In this document: piece by piece, positions 23,001-30,075 of the stretch
Layout of the letters: each line of letters opens with the position of its first letter
Numbering within the stretch: the first letter of the stretch is position 1
Virus record (IMG/VR): IMGVR_UViG_3300030331_004259
Location: 1-30,818 of that record
DNA: 30,818 bases
Reading direction: 5' to 3' (one strand)
Source: a virus
Notes under the pieces: model-generated
The model's database searches: none
Told to the model about the DNA's origin: nothing
Seen by the model: only the letters and a program-made list of their open reading frames with translations
Program-made: the position numbers and the translations under genes

Positions 23001-26000
23001 TTTTTGATAGCAGTGATGATGGAGATATTGTTACAACCAATTCATACAATTCTTTAGATTATAAAAAAGATGTTCAATCTTTTGGTGGTTTAAGGAACAC
23101 TGATGTCATTGATATCAGACCAAGAGTTTCTAATTATACTGTAACTGAAGGTAGTAGATCTCCTTTAGAATTTTTGGGTAGAGGATTAAATGGATCTGGT
23201 AATTCTGCATCTAATATTTTAGCTTCAAATGAATCTATATTAACTGATTTTTCATATTATCTAGGACGTATTGATAAAATATATGTGACTAAAAATGGAA
23301 AGTTAGTTGTTCAAAATGGTGCTCCAGCTGAAAAACCTGATGCACCCATAGCTATTGATGATTCATTAGAATTGTGCACAGTTACTTTACCTCCATATCT
23401 TTTTAATGTTTCAGATGCCTCTTTATCTTTCATGAAACATAAAAGATATCGAATGCAGGATATAAGAAAACTTGAAGAAAGGATAAAAAATCTAGAATAC
23501 TATACAGCACTTACTTTACTTGAAACAGCCACTGCTAATTTATTCATATCTGATGAAGATGGATTAAATAAATTCAAATCAGGATTTTTTGTTGATAATT
23601 TTACAACATTTTTACCACAAGAAACAAGTTTAAAAATAAAAAATAGTATTGATACTCGAAATAAAGAGACCAGACCATCTCACTACACCAATTTAATTGA
23701 TTTACAAATTGGCCCAGTGGAGGGTGAGAACACAATTTATAATGGAGCAGAACCTGAAGGAAATAATATTAAAAAAACTGGTTCTTTATTGACTTTGGAT
23801 TATACGGAAACACCTTATCTAAACCAACCATTTGGAACAAGAACTGAAAGTGTTACTCCCTTCATGTTAAATTTTTGGAGAGGATCTGTTGAGTTAATAC
23901 CAGCAACTGATACTTGGGTAGATACTGTTAGATTAGAAGCTAAAATAATAAACGTTGAGGGTAATTACGCATCTACAATCGAAGCAGCAGATGGATTTGA
24001 CCCACAAACGGGACTAACAGCCGAAATTTGGAATGGTTGGGAAACTTATCATTTTGGAACTGAAACTACAACAAGAACACAGAACAGACAGGAAACATCA
24101 GTTGGTGAAATATATTATCAATCAATGTCATCTGATAGAACAGATGTTCTTCAAACCACAACCACAACGACATTTCAAGACACTTTCACAGAAACTTTTG
24201 AGATTGCACATCAACAACGTGAAGGATCTAGGCAACTAATTACAGAGGTATTTGATGAAGAATCAGTTGGTGATAGAACTATTAGTTCAGAGGCAATTCC
24301 TATAATTAGATCTCGTAACGTTGCATTTGAAGGTAAAGGATTTAGACCACAAACTAGATTATATGTATTTTTTGATGGAAAAAATGTTACACAACATATT
24401 GTTCCAAAACTCCTTCAAATTTCAATGACTAAAGGAGTATTCCGAGTTGGTGAAACGGTAACTGGAACAATGGGTAGTCAGGTACGTGGAATAAATCTGC
24501 CACGAATAACATTTAGAGTTGCGGTATCGAATCATAAAGAGGGGCCTTTTAATGCACCAACAAGAATATACGCTAAAAATCCTTACACCTCTGAAGTAGG
24601 CCCTACTGAACTTGAAACATATTCTGGTAGTCCGGGACAAGTTCAACTTGCATCAAGTGGTAATACTGCGAATATACCGTCTACTTACTCATCAACTTCA
24701 ACAACGTTAAATGTAGATACAATATCATTATCTGATCAACCACAAGGAACATATTTTGGTAAAGTTGCAAGTGGTATGATTCTAAAAGGTAATGAATCTG
24801 GTGCAGAGGCAACAATTACTGATGTAAAACTTATTTCCGATTTTGCTGCTTCTATTCAAGGTAGTTTCTTTATCCCAGATCCAAATCTTAACAACAATGA
24901 TAAATTTGAAACAGGACAAAGAGTTTTTACATTAACAGATAGTCCTACCAATAATATTACAACGGCGACCACTGTTGGTGAAGACACTTATGATGCAAGT
25001 GGAACATTAGAAACAGTTCAAGAAAATATTATATCTGTAAGAAACGCAAAAGTAGAAAACTTACAGTTTAATGAGTCAAGAAATGTAAGAACATTTACCG
25101 GAACAAGCGTCGACACTGTACAGACAGGACAAACAACTTCAACTCAACTAATTGACACTATTTGGGAAGATGATGATCCTTTAGCTCAAACATTTTTTGT
25201 TAGTGATAACACCGGTGTTTATGCAACGAGTGTTGATGTATTTTTTGAAAGAACTGATGATACAAACACACCAGTGCAATTAGATATAAGAACAGTTGAA
25301 TTAGGTATACCAAGTAAAAAAGTATTACCATTTTCTAGGGTATTTCTTGATCCAGATCAAATAGAAGGTAATCTATCTACAAACGGATCCTTACCAACAA
25401 AATTCACTTTCCAATCTCCTGTTTACTTATCTCCAGCAACCGAATATGCAATTTGCATGTTGTCCGCATCGACAAAATATCGTGTATTCATATCAAGAGT
25501 TGGAGAAAATGATTTGATAACTGATGAATTTGTATCAAATCAACCTGCTTTGGGAACATTATTTAAATCACAAAATGCATCTACATGGACACCTAGCCAG
25601 TGGGAGGATTTAAAGTTTACTCTGAATCGAGCAGTATTTGAACCATCTGGTAGCGTAGAGATTTATAGTCCCATATTATCAGAGGGAAATGCTCAAATAC
25701 CAAGATTAAGACCAGATTCTCTTAACTTTGAATCTAAGAAAATAAGAGTCGGTTTATCATCAGCTTTTGCTGCGGGTATTCATCCAACTCTTGGTAATAC
25801 AATTACTCAACAAGGATCTAATGCATCGGGTAATTTTGTAGGAAGTGCTGGTGCTGCGTCAGGATCATTAACTGTTACAAGAGCTGGTTTAGGATATACA
25901 TCTGCAAACGCTTCAGTTTCCTCTCGTGGTGGTTCTGGACATACCATAGCAGGAGTTGCTTTAACAACAATAATAGGTAATGGTAGAGATGCTAAAGCAT

Positions 26001-27673
26001 CAGTTGTTTACAATAATGGGTCAGTGGTTTCTGCTACAATTAGTGATGGTGGTGCAGGATATCAAGTTGGTGACGTATTAGGTATTACGACAAGTTTAGG
26101 TATAAATGGAAGATTAACTGTCGCATCAATTGGTAGCACAAGTGAAATAATTATTGATAATGTTCAGGGTGAATTTGCTGTGGGAACTGGAAAAACTTTA
26201 ATGTATTCTAGTGTTACCGGTGTTTCGAGTGCAATCACCGGAAACGGTGGTGAGATTGGTGCTAATATTCCATCTGGTAAAATCACTATTATGTCAGATG
26301 GTCTTCATGTTACTGTTGACCATAAAAATCATGGAATGTATCATCAAAACAACCAAGTAATTATTTCTGGTGCTGAGAGTGATGTAACACCGACTAAGTT
26401 AACATCTGCATATGAAAATGATTCTACCGCTTCAATATCAATCGGTAGCACATCAGACTTTACTACTTTTGAAAATGTTAGTGTTGCATCAACTAATCCA
26501 GGCTATATAAAAATAAGAAATGAAATCATAAAATACACTGGATTTTCTGGAAATACTTTGACAGGTATAACTAGACAACAAGATTCGACTCTTTCACAAA
26601 ATTATGTGAGTGGTGATTTGGTTACAAAGTATGAGTTAAATGGTGTTTCATTACGTAGAATTAATACAACTCATAATCTTGGCATTGTGACTGCAACAAA
26701 TCCAATAACGTTTGATTCTTATAAAGTTAAATTAGATATGGGTGCTAATGGTATTGGAAGAAGCACAACAACTGTTACAGACTATCCACCTAGATTATTA
26801 CCGATTGATACAAAATCAACTGGTGGATTAAATATACGTGCTACACAAAACATGCCTTTTGAGTTAATAACTCCGATTGTTTCAAATGTTACTGTTTCTG
26901 GAACATCAATTGATGCATCAATAAAAACAGTCAGTGGTACGAGCTTAAATAGTGGATCAGGGCAAGGATCTGATACACCGTTTGTTGTGAAACCAGCAGA
27001 GAGTATTTCTTTAAATAAAACAAATTACTTGGATTCTCCAAGAGTCATAGCATCTAGAGTAAATGAAACAAATAATGTTGCAATAACAAATCTTCCCGGA
27101 GATCGTTCATTTAACATGACACTTAATCTTGAAACAACAGATGCTCGCATATCTCCAACGATCGATACAGATGCAATAAGTGCATGTCTTACATCAAATA
27201 GAGTTGGTAAATTAGTATCTAACTTTGAAAGTGATAAACGAGTTAAGAGTTTGAAAGATGATCCATCATCATTCCAATATGTTTCAAAAGAAAATAGACT
27301 TGAAACATCAGCAACATCTTTGAAAATTATTCTTGATGCTCACATAAATGAATATTCTGATATAAGAGCTTTCTTCGCGGTAAGTGAAAATGAGGGATTT
27401 GATCCAATATTTGTACCATTCCCCGGATTTAATAATTTAAATGAAAAAGGTCAAGTGATATCTATCGATAAAAGTGACGGTAGGCCAGATGTTCTTGTAC
27501 CATTATCAGATGCTAGTGGATTTGTCCCATCAGAAATTGAATATAAGGAATATACATTTAGTATAAATGATTTACCAGCATTTAAATCATTTAGAATTAA
27601 ATTAGTGGGAACATCAACCAATCAAGCGTATGTTCCGAGATATACAAGTCTTAAAGTGATCGCTCTTGCATAA
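20021..27673 (+). CDS. DUF4815-family large virion structural protein, 2550 aa
   Basis: The N-terminus (LNVSPYFDDFNADDNYYKVL, then PGLPVQARELTGLQSILQNQ and FGQHIFKEGAKVIPGNTSYY) is the DUF4815 signature of phage tail proteins. In order follow beta regions, a short helical stretch starting MKHKRYRMQDIRKLEERIKN (from residue 1138) likely forming a coiled coil, a Thr-rich QTTTTTTFQDTF segment (about 1384-1395), the widespread phage motif IPIIRSRNVAFEGKGFRPQT with FFDGKNVTQHI (about 1426-1460), a receptor-like beta region, Gly-x-Gly-Tyr repeats (1948-2045) and a C-terminal domain with DIRAFFAVSENEGFDPIFVP. It starts six bases after gp8 and shares its last base with the next gene. It sits where T4 has genes 9 and 10; a peripheral baseplate or fibre-network role is inferred. 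Confidence 0.85.
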   Translation: MAQTTNLNVSPYFDDFNADDNYYKVLFKPGLPVQARELTGLQSILQNQITKFGQHIFKEGAKVIPGNTSYYNDYFCVELNNEYLGITVESYIDQLLDRKIVGLSSGVTAVITKVLKSRNSERGNLTLYIKYYASNSANNEGGKFVDGELLAADVDIISGPENSVFIPSGEAFASTISSNSTSTGASYSISEGVYFIRGTFVTVNTETIILSQYSNSPTGRIGLRILEETINADEDPTLTDNSKGFNNFAAPGADRLKITCSLFFKGIDDVNDNDFVELASVRDGELKSRPTTSDYNILGDELARRTFSESGNYTVKPFSISVKESLNNQIGNNGIFGDGESTDQGSIADESLGLYQVSSGKAFVKGYEIEKIGSSYLDFEKPRTIKLLENQRVNYNTGSTIKLNRVLGSPQVGFGNTQIVSLRSQRQGSQSAANIMSAPGEEIGLARVYDFALESGSYNTSNSNINQWDISLFDIETFTKITLNANHTLSTPTFIEGKFSGATGFLRSSISNTTSLEIYEKSGDFVINEPLIFDGVEDSRISIAVTSFGVSDVKSIFGGPGLTDQNSGDVGFARTFTGDIVQKNEFVFGNGLLKRSDLTTGLSTVTSSNPQFPGKIKVGNILKFGAGTNDPKFARVTAVGLDDVTVTGVTTVSGICDGGLSIGDPTTAETTLSDLTLVTSPFESSQDNTLFTSLPKRFVSDVDLSNTTLTIKKLFDVKINASTDSLTASVSSGNNETFLPFDDDRYSLIRQDGTIELLTDDKFTFSGGNSSLQISNVGSDLSNNEDATLIATLAKIKPSAKIKKKNRVNSLVVDKSKLSGSGIGATTLNDGLSFGSFPFGTRVQDKKISLNTPDIISVLGIFESLDTNDPSCPKLTISSLDNQTGKASDLIIGEKIVGSQSNTVAILSEILSETQISFIALNEGEFKDNESISFEESNTTALVSSLDIPSKNISSNFNFNTGQESTFYNHGFITRKVNASEPRKKIKIYFENLFFDSSDDGDIVTTNSYNSLDYKKDVQSFGGLRNTDVIDIRPRVSNYTVTEGSRSPLEFLGRGLNGSGNSASNILASNESILTDFSYYLGRIDKIYVTKNGKLVVQNGAPAEKPDAPIAIDDSLELCTVTLPPYLFNVSDASLSFMKHKRYRMQDIRKLEERIKNLEYYTALTLLETATANLFISDEDGLNKFKSGFFVDNFTTFLPQETSLKIKNSIDTRNKETRPSHYTNLIDLQIGPVEGENTIYNGAEPEGNNIKKTGSLLTLDYTETPYLNQPFGTRTESVTPFMLNFWRGSVELIPATDTWVDTVRLEAKIINVEGNYASTIEAADGFDPQTGLTAEIWNGWETYHFGTETTTRTQNRQETSVGEIYYQSMSSDRTDVLQTTTTTTFQDTFTETFEIAHQQREGSRQLITEVFDEESVGDRTISSEAIPIIRSRNVAFEGKGFRPQTRLYVFFDGKNVTQHIVPKLLQISMTKGVFRVGETVTGTMGSQVRGINLPRITFRVAVSNHKEGPFNAPTRIYAKNPYTSEVGPTELETYSGSPGQVQLASSGNTANIPSTYSSTSTTLNVDTISLSDQPQGTYFGKVASGMILKGNESGAEATITDVKLISDFAASIQGSFFIPDPNLNNNDKFETGQRVFTLTDSPTNNITTATTVGEDTYDASGTLETVQENIISVRNAKVENLQFNESRNVRTFTGTSVDTVQTGQTTSTQLIDTIWEDDDPLAQTFFVSDNTGVYATSVDVFFERTDDTNTPVQLDIRTVELGIPSKKVLPFSRVFLDPDQIEGNLSTNGSLPTKFTFQSPVYLSPATEYAICMLSASTKYRVFISRVGENDLITDEFVSNQPALGTLFKSQNASTWTPSQWEDLKFTLNRAVFEPSGSVEIYSPILSEGNAQIPRLRPDSLNFESKKIRVGLSSAFAAGIHPTLGNTITQQGSNASGNFVGSAGAASGSLTVTRAGLGYTSANASVSSRGGSGHTIAGVALTTIIGNGRDAKASVVYNNGSVVSATISDGGAGYQVGDVLGITTSLGINGRLTVASIGSTSEIIIDNVQGEFAVGTGKTLMYSSVTGVSSAITGNGGEIGANIPSGKITIMSDGLHVTVDHKNHGMYHQNNQVIISGAESDVTPTKLTSAYENDSTASISIGSTSDFTTFENVSVASTNPGYIKIRNEIIKYTGFSGNTLTGITRQQDSTLSQNYVSGDLVTKYELNGVSLRRINTTHNLGIVTATNPITFDSYKVKLDMGANGIGRSTTTVTDYPPRLLPIDTKSTGGLNIRATQNMPFELITPIVSNVTVSGTSIDASIKTVSGTSLNSGSGQGSDTPFVVKPAESISLNKTNYLDSPRVIASRVNETNNVAITNLPGDRSFNMTLNLETTDARISPTIDTDAISACLTSNRVGKLVSNFESDKRVKSLKDDPSSFQYVSKENRLETSATSLKIILDAHINEYSDIRAFFAVSENEGFDPIFVPFPGFNNLNEKGQVISIDKSDGRPDVLVPLSDASGFVPSEIEYKEYTFSINDLPAFKSFRIKLVGTSTNQAYVPRYTSLKVIALA
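25862..26155 (+). repeat. Gly-x-Gly-Tyr repeats in the DUF4815 protein (residues 1948-2045)
   Basis: Two copies: LTVTRAGLGYTSANASVSSR and VSATISDGGAGYQVGDVLGI, separated by Gly-rich turns and a small-residue strand (DAKASVVYN). This is the full repeat with the intervening Gly-turn-strand element. Confidence 0.72.
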
Positions 27674-27894
27674 TGGATTACAAAAAAGTAAAAGGTAATG
27701 AACATTTAGTAAAAAATACTAAATCTAATTTTATAATTAATACCAATAAATCTGAGTATGATGAATATGTCACTCGTCGTAAACTCAAAAAAAATGAAAA
27801 AAACAAAGTAGAAAATCTTGAAAGAGATCTTTCCACTCTTAGAGGTGAACTTGATGAAATTAAAAATTTGTTAAGGAGTTTAGTAAATGGCTGA
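27673..27894 (+). CDS. 73-aa basic coiled-coil protein
   Basis: A short, very Lys-rich protein. Residues about 20-35 read FIINTNKSEYDEYVTRR; residues about 43-71 (KNKVENLERDLSTLRGELDE, then IKNLLRSL) form hydrophobic heptads typical of a coiled coil. Its ATG shares one base with the DUF4815 stop (TAATG), and its last eight bases overlap the next gene, whose ribosome binding site AAGGAG (27873-27878) lies inside this frame. That arrangement points to coupled expression in fixed ratio with its neighbours. Similar small coiled-coil proteins sit here in related phages, without known role; an assembly cofactor or trimerising adaptor is a guess. Confidence 0.75.
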   Translation: MDYKKVKGNEHLVKNTKSNFIINTNKSEYDEYVTRRKLKKNEKNKVENLERDLSTLRGELDEIKNLLRSLVNG

Positions 27895-28813
27895 TGTCAC
27901 TTCATCTAAAATTCAATTTGATGATAAGGGATCTACATCAAGATATAATCTTGTTTTAAATCAACATGCTGATAACTTTATTGAATTTTCAGTTGTAGGA
28001 TCTGGAGGAACAACATTTAATTTAAGTGGATATGCTTTTTCTGGTTCAGTCAGAAAACATATTGGATCGTCGTCAACCGCCACTGATTCTGTAAATTTAG
28101 GTTTTGATACCGGTGGCAGGGCTGTTGGTGTCATCACTGCTAGAGTAACTGCTGGATTAACAACAAATTTTAGTAAAATAAGTCCAAGATATACTTATGA
28201 CATCATAACCACTGATAACACATCTGGTGTTAAAAGAAAATTAGTAACAGGGGATGTAAATGTTGATGTTGGTGTTACGAAAGTTGGAGGAGGAGGCACT
28301 GATGATAGTGATGATGTATTAGGATCAAATAGAATATGTATTGCTGTTATTGACGAATCATCAAGTGCAGGAAGTGTGAATTCGGCAAACTCAGCATCAA
28401 ACGCAGTTACAGTATCCGAATATAATGCCTTCAGAGAAACTTTTCCAAATAGAAAACATTATATATTACAACCAACACCAACAGGTATCGCAAAAACTGA
28501 AGCGATAATGACAGATGCGGTAAAAGCTGTGTATGTGAGTGGATTTACTGATGGAAGACAAGTTCAAGGTGTAAATAGAGATGGTGGTGATGCGTCTGAA
28601 GCATCTGATTGGTTTAATATAGTTGGCATCAGCACGATGAATATTACAAAACTCGCATTATTCATTGATACTTCGGGTAGTATGGATTTAAACACAGTGG
28701 CTGCCTCACGAGCAAAATTTATAGGAACATGCACCGCTAATGGGATCACGATTCGTGAAGAGGATAATGGTGATGAAGATTGGATTGAACCATTCACAGG
28801 GATATTAGCATAA
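27887..28813 (+). CDS. VWA-like virion protein with an N-terminal beta domain, 308 aa
   Basis: Residues 1-140 form a beta domain (NFIEFSVVGSGGTTFNLSGY, FSGSVRKHIG, SPRYTYDIITTD, VTGDVNVDVGVTKV) resembling upper-baseplate or fibre-anchor domains. A Gly/Asp linker follows. Residues about 149-308 look like a von Willebrand A fold: RICIAVIDESSSAGSV gives D156-x-S158-x-S160, the first metal-site motif, and KLALFIDTSGSMDLNT gives D261-x-S263-x-S265, placed where the third MIDAS aspartate strand would fall; ANGITIREED and WIEPF close the domain. The strong AAGGAG ribosome binding site eight bases before the ATG supports the start. The stop shares a base with the next ATG. It may mediate metal-dependent adhesion on the baseplate or a fibre; this is inferred. 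Confidence 0.68.
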   Translation: MADVTSSKIQFDDKGSTSRYNLVLNQHADNFIEFSVVGSGGTTFNLSGYAFSGSVRKHIGSSSTATDSVNLGFDTGGRAVGVITARVTAGLTTNFSKISPRYTYDIITTDNTSGVKRKLVTGDVNVDVGVTKVGGGGTDDSDDVLGSNRICIAVIDESSSAGSVNSANSASNAVTVSEYNAFRETFPNRKHYILQPTPTGIAKTEAIMTDAVKAVYVSGFTDGRQVQGVNRDGGDASEASDWFNIVGISTMNITKLALFIDTSGSMDLNTVAASRAKFIGTCTANGITIREEDNGDEDWIEPFTGILA

Positions 28814-29199
28814 TGGCAGTAAAAAAATTAATCAATGTCACGCAAATAAAAAAAGATCTTTTCATTCCTAGAAATGTGAATTATGAAGAGTCTTTTACGA
28901 TAAAAGATAGGATCACTGGAAGTGGTGTTAGTTTTAGTGGTTTTTCATCATCAATATTGACATCAAGAATTAAACAACATCCAGACTCAGTATCAATTGC
29001 TTGCACTTTTACAGCAGCATTTACAGATGCATCATCTGGGGTTTTAAAATTATCACTTACACCAACTCAAACAAATCAATTAAAATCAGGAAGATATTTC
29101 TATGATTGTGTAATAATAACTGAGGATAAACCCAACGCTGATACAGCTGGTGATTTACATATCGAGAGACTTGTACAAGGTCAAGTCATAGTAGAATAA
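28813..29199 (+). CDS. 128-aa beta-domain virion protein, paralogous to the preceding N-terminal domain
   Basis: The protein is a single beta domain: RNVNYEESFTIKDRITGSGV, SFSGFSSSILTSRIKQHPDS, SSGVLKLSLTPTQTNQLKSG, RYFYDCVIITED, IERLVQGQVIVE. The order (N-terminal D/E-x-F strand, SGF/SGY with S-x-x-R, [SG]-x-L/I strand, RYxYD-[CI]-[VI]-I-T, G-x-V-x-V) parallels residues 1-130 of the preceding 308-aa protein, so the two are probably ancient duplicates. The layout also recalls the BppU-type N-terminal domains that anchor receptor-binding proteins. Translation is coupled to the previous gene (TAATG), with AGGGA at 28798-28802 as a weak ribosome binding site. Likely a baseplate or fibre anchoring part; exact role unknown. 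Confidence 0.65.
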   Translation: MAVKKLINVTQIKKDLFIPRNVNYEESFTIKDRITGSGVSFSGFSSSILTSRIKQHPDSVSIACTFTAAFTDASSGVLKLSLTPTQTNQLKSGRYFYDCVIITEDKPNADTAGDLHIERLVQGQVIVE

Positions 29200-29202
29200 A
29201 TA
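29195..29202 (+). promoter_or_regulatory. possible late promoter variant (AATAAATA) before gene 13
   Basis: One mismatch from TATAAATA at the first base, overlapping the previous stop and 20 bases before the gene 13 ATG. Gene 13 also has the strongest ribosome binding site in the window, GAGGAGAT (29207-29214), eight bases before its ATG. The combination suggests a separately initiated neck-gene transcript. Confidence 0.4.
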
Positions 29203-29222
29203 GATTGAGGAGATAGCATAAC

Positions 29223-30071
29223 ATGGCTCAACCATCAAGTAGATCAACACTAATAGATTATTGCAAAAGGCAACTGGGTGCTCCACTGCTTGAGATTAAT
29301 ATTGCAGATGAGCAAACTGAAGATCTCTTAGATGATGCTATACAATATTTTCAAGAAAGACATTTTAACGGTGTCATACAAACCTTTTTAAAATATAAAA
29401 TAAGACAAGAAGACGTTGATAGATCTAGAGGAAAGGGTGCAGAAAATCAGATAGGAATTGTAACCACAACAACCAGTGGGACAGTTGCAGGAATATCGAC
29501 AACATTTAGTTTTGAAGAGGATAGTAATTATCTAATAATGCCTGATTCGGTGATTGGTGTTAATAAATTATTTCATTTCGATGGTGCTAACACAGTCACT
29601 AATAACATGTTTAGTGTTAAGTATCAATTATTTTTAAATGATGTTGCATTTAATTTAGGATATGCTGGTATTCTTAATTATGCAATGACAAAGAGATACT
29701 TAGAGGATATAAATTTTGCTTTGACTACAGAGAAACAAATAAGATTTAATCAAAGACAAGATCGTTTATATATGGACATGGATTTTGCATCAATGACTGT
29801 TGATGATTATCTTGTTATTGATTGTTTTAGAATAATAGATCCAAATGATCACACAGGTGTATATAATGATTACTTCTTAAAAAGGTATCTCACTGCATTA
29901 ATGAAAAGGCAATGGGGACAAAATTTAATTAAGTTTCAAGGTGTAAAATTACCGGGTGGTGTAGAATTAAATGGTAGACAAATATATGATGATGGTCAGA
30001 GAGAATTAGATGTTATAAGAGAACAGATGTCAAACACATACGAGTTACCACCACTCGATTTCATAGGATAG
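29223..30071 (+). CDS. 13: neck protein gp13
   Basis: gp13 joins gp14 to form the neck collar that seals the filled head and docks the tail. The family signature is clear at the start: STLIDYCKRQLGAPLLEINI, then DEQTEDLLDDAIQYFQERHF and FLKYKI, typical of T4-like gp13. Further on are PDSVIGVNKLFHFD, the helix NYAMTKRYLEDINFAL, then RQDRLYMDMDF and the helical KRYLTALMKRQWGQNLIKFQ with LPGGVELNGRQIYDDGQREL near the end. At 282 residues it is slightly shorter than T4 gp13 (309). A strong ribosome binding site fixes the start. Gene 14 begins four bases after its stop, as expected for the pair. Confidence 0.93.
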   Translation: MAQPSSRSTLIDYCKRQLGAPLLEINIADEQTEDLLDDAIQYFQERHFNGVIQTFLKYKIRQEDVDRSRGKGAENQIGIVTTTTSGTVAGISTTFSFEEDSNYLIMPDSVIGVNKLFHFDGANTVTNNMFSVKYQLFLNDVAFNLGYAGILNYAMTKRYLEDINFALTTEKQIRFNQRQDRLYMDMDFASMTVDDYLVIDCFRIIDPNDHTGVYNDYFLKRYLTALMKRQWGQNLIKFQGVKLPGGVELNGRQIYDDGQRELDVIREQMSNTYELPPLDFIG

Positions 30072-30075
30072 TGAC

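Noticed and set aside
28661-28690. FIDTSGSM alone as the first MIDAS motif of a complete VWA domain
   Set aside because: Only about 42 residues remain after it, too few for a VWA fold; the earlier IDESSS motif placed 105 residues upstream gives a better fit.
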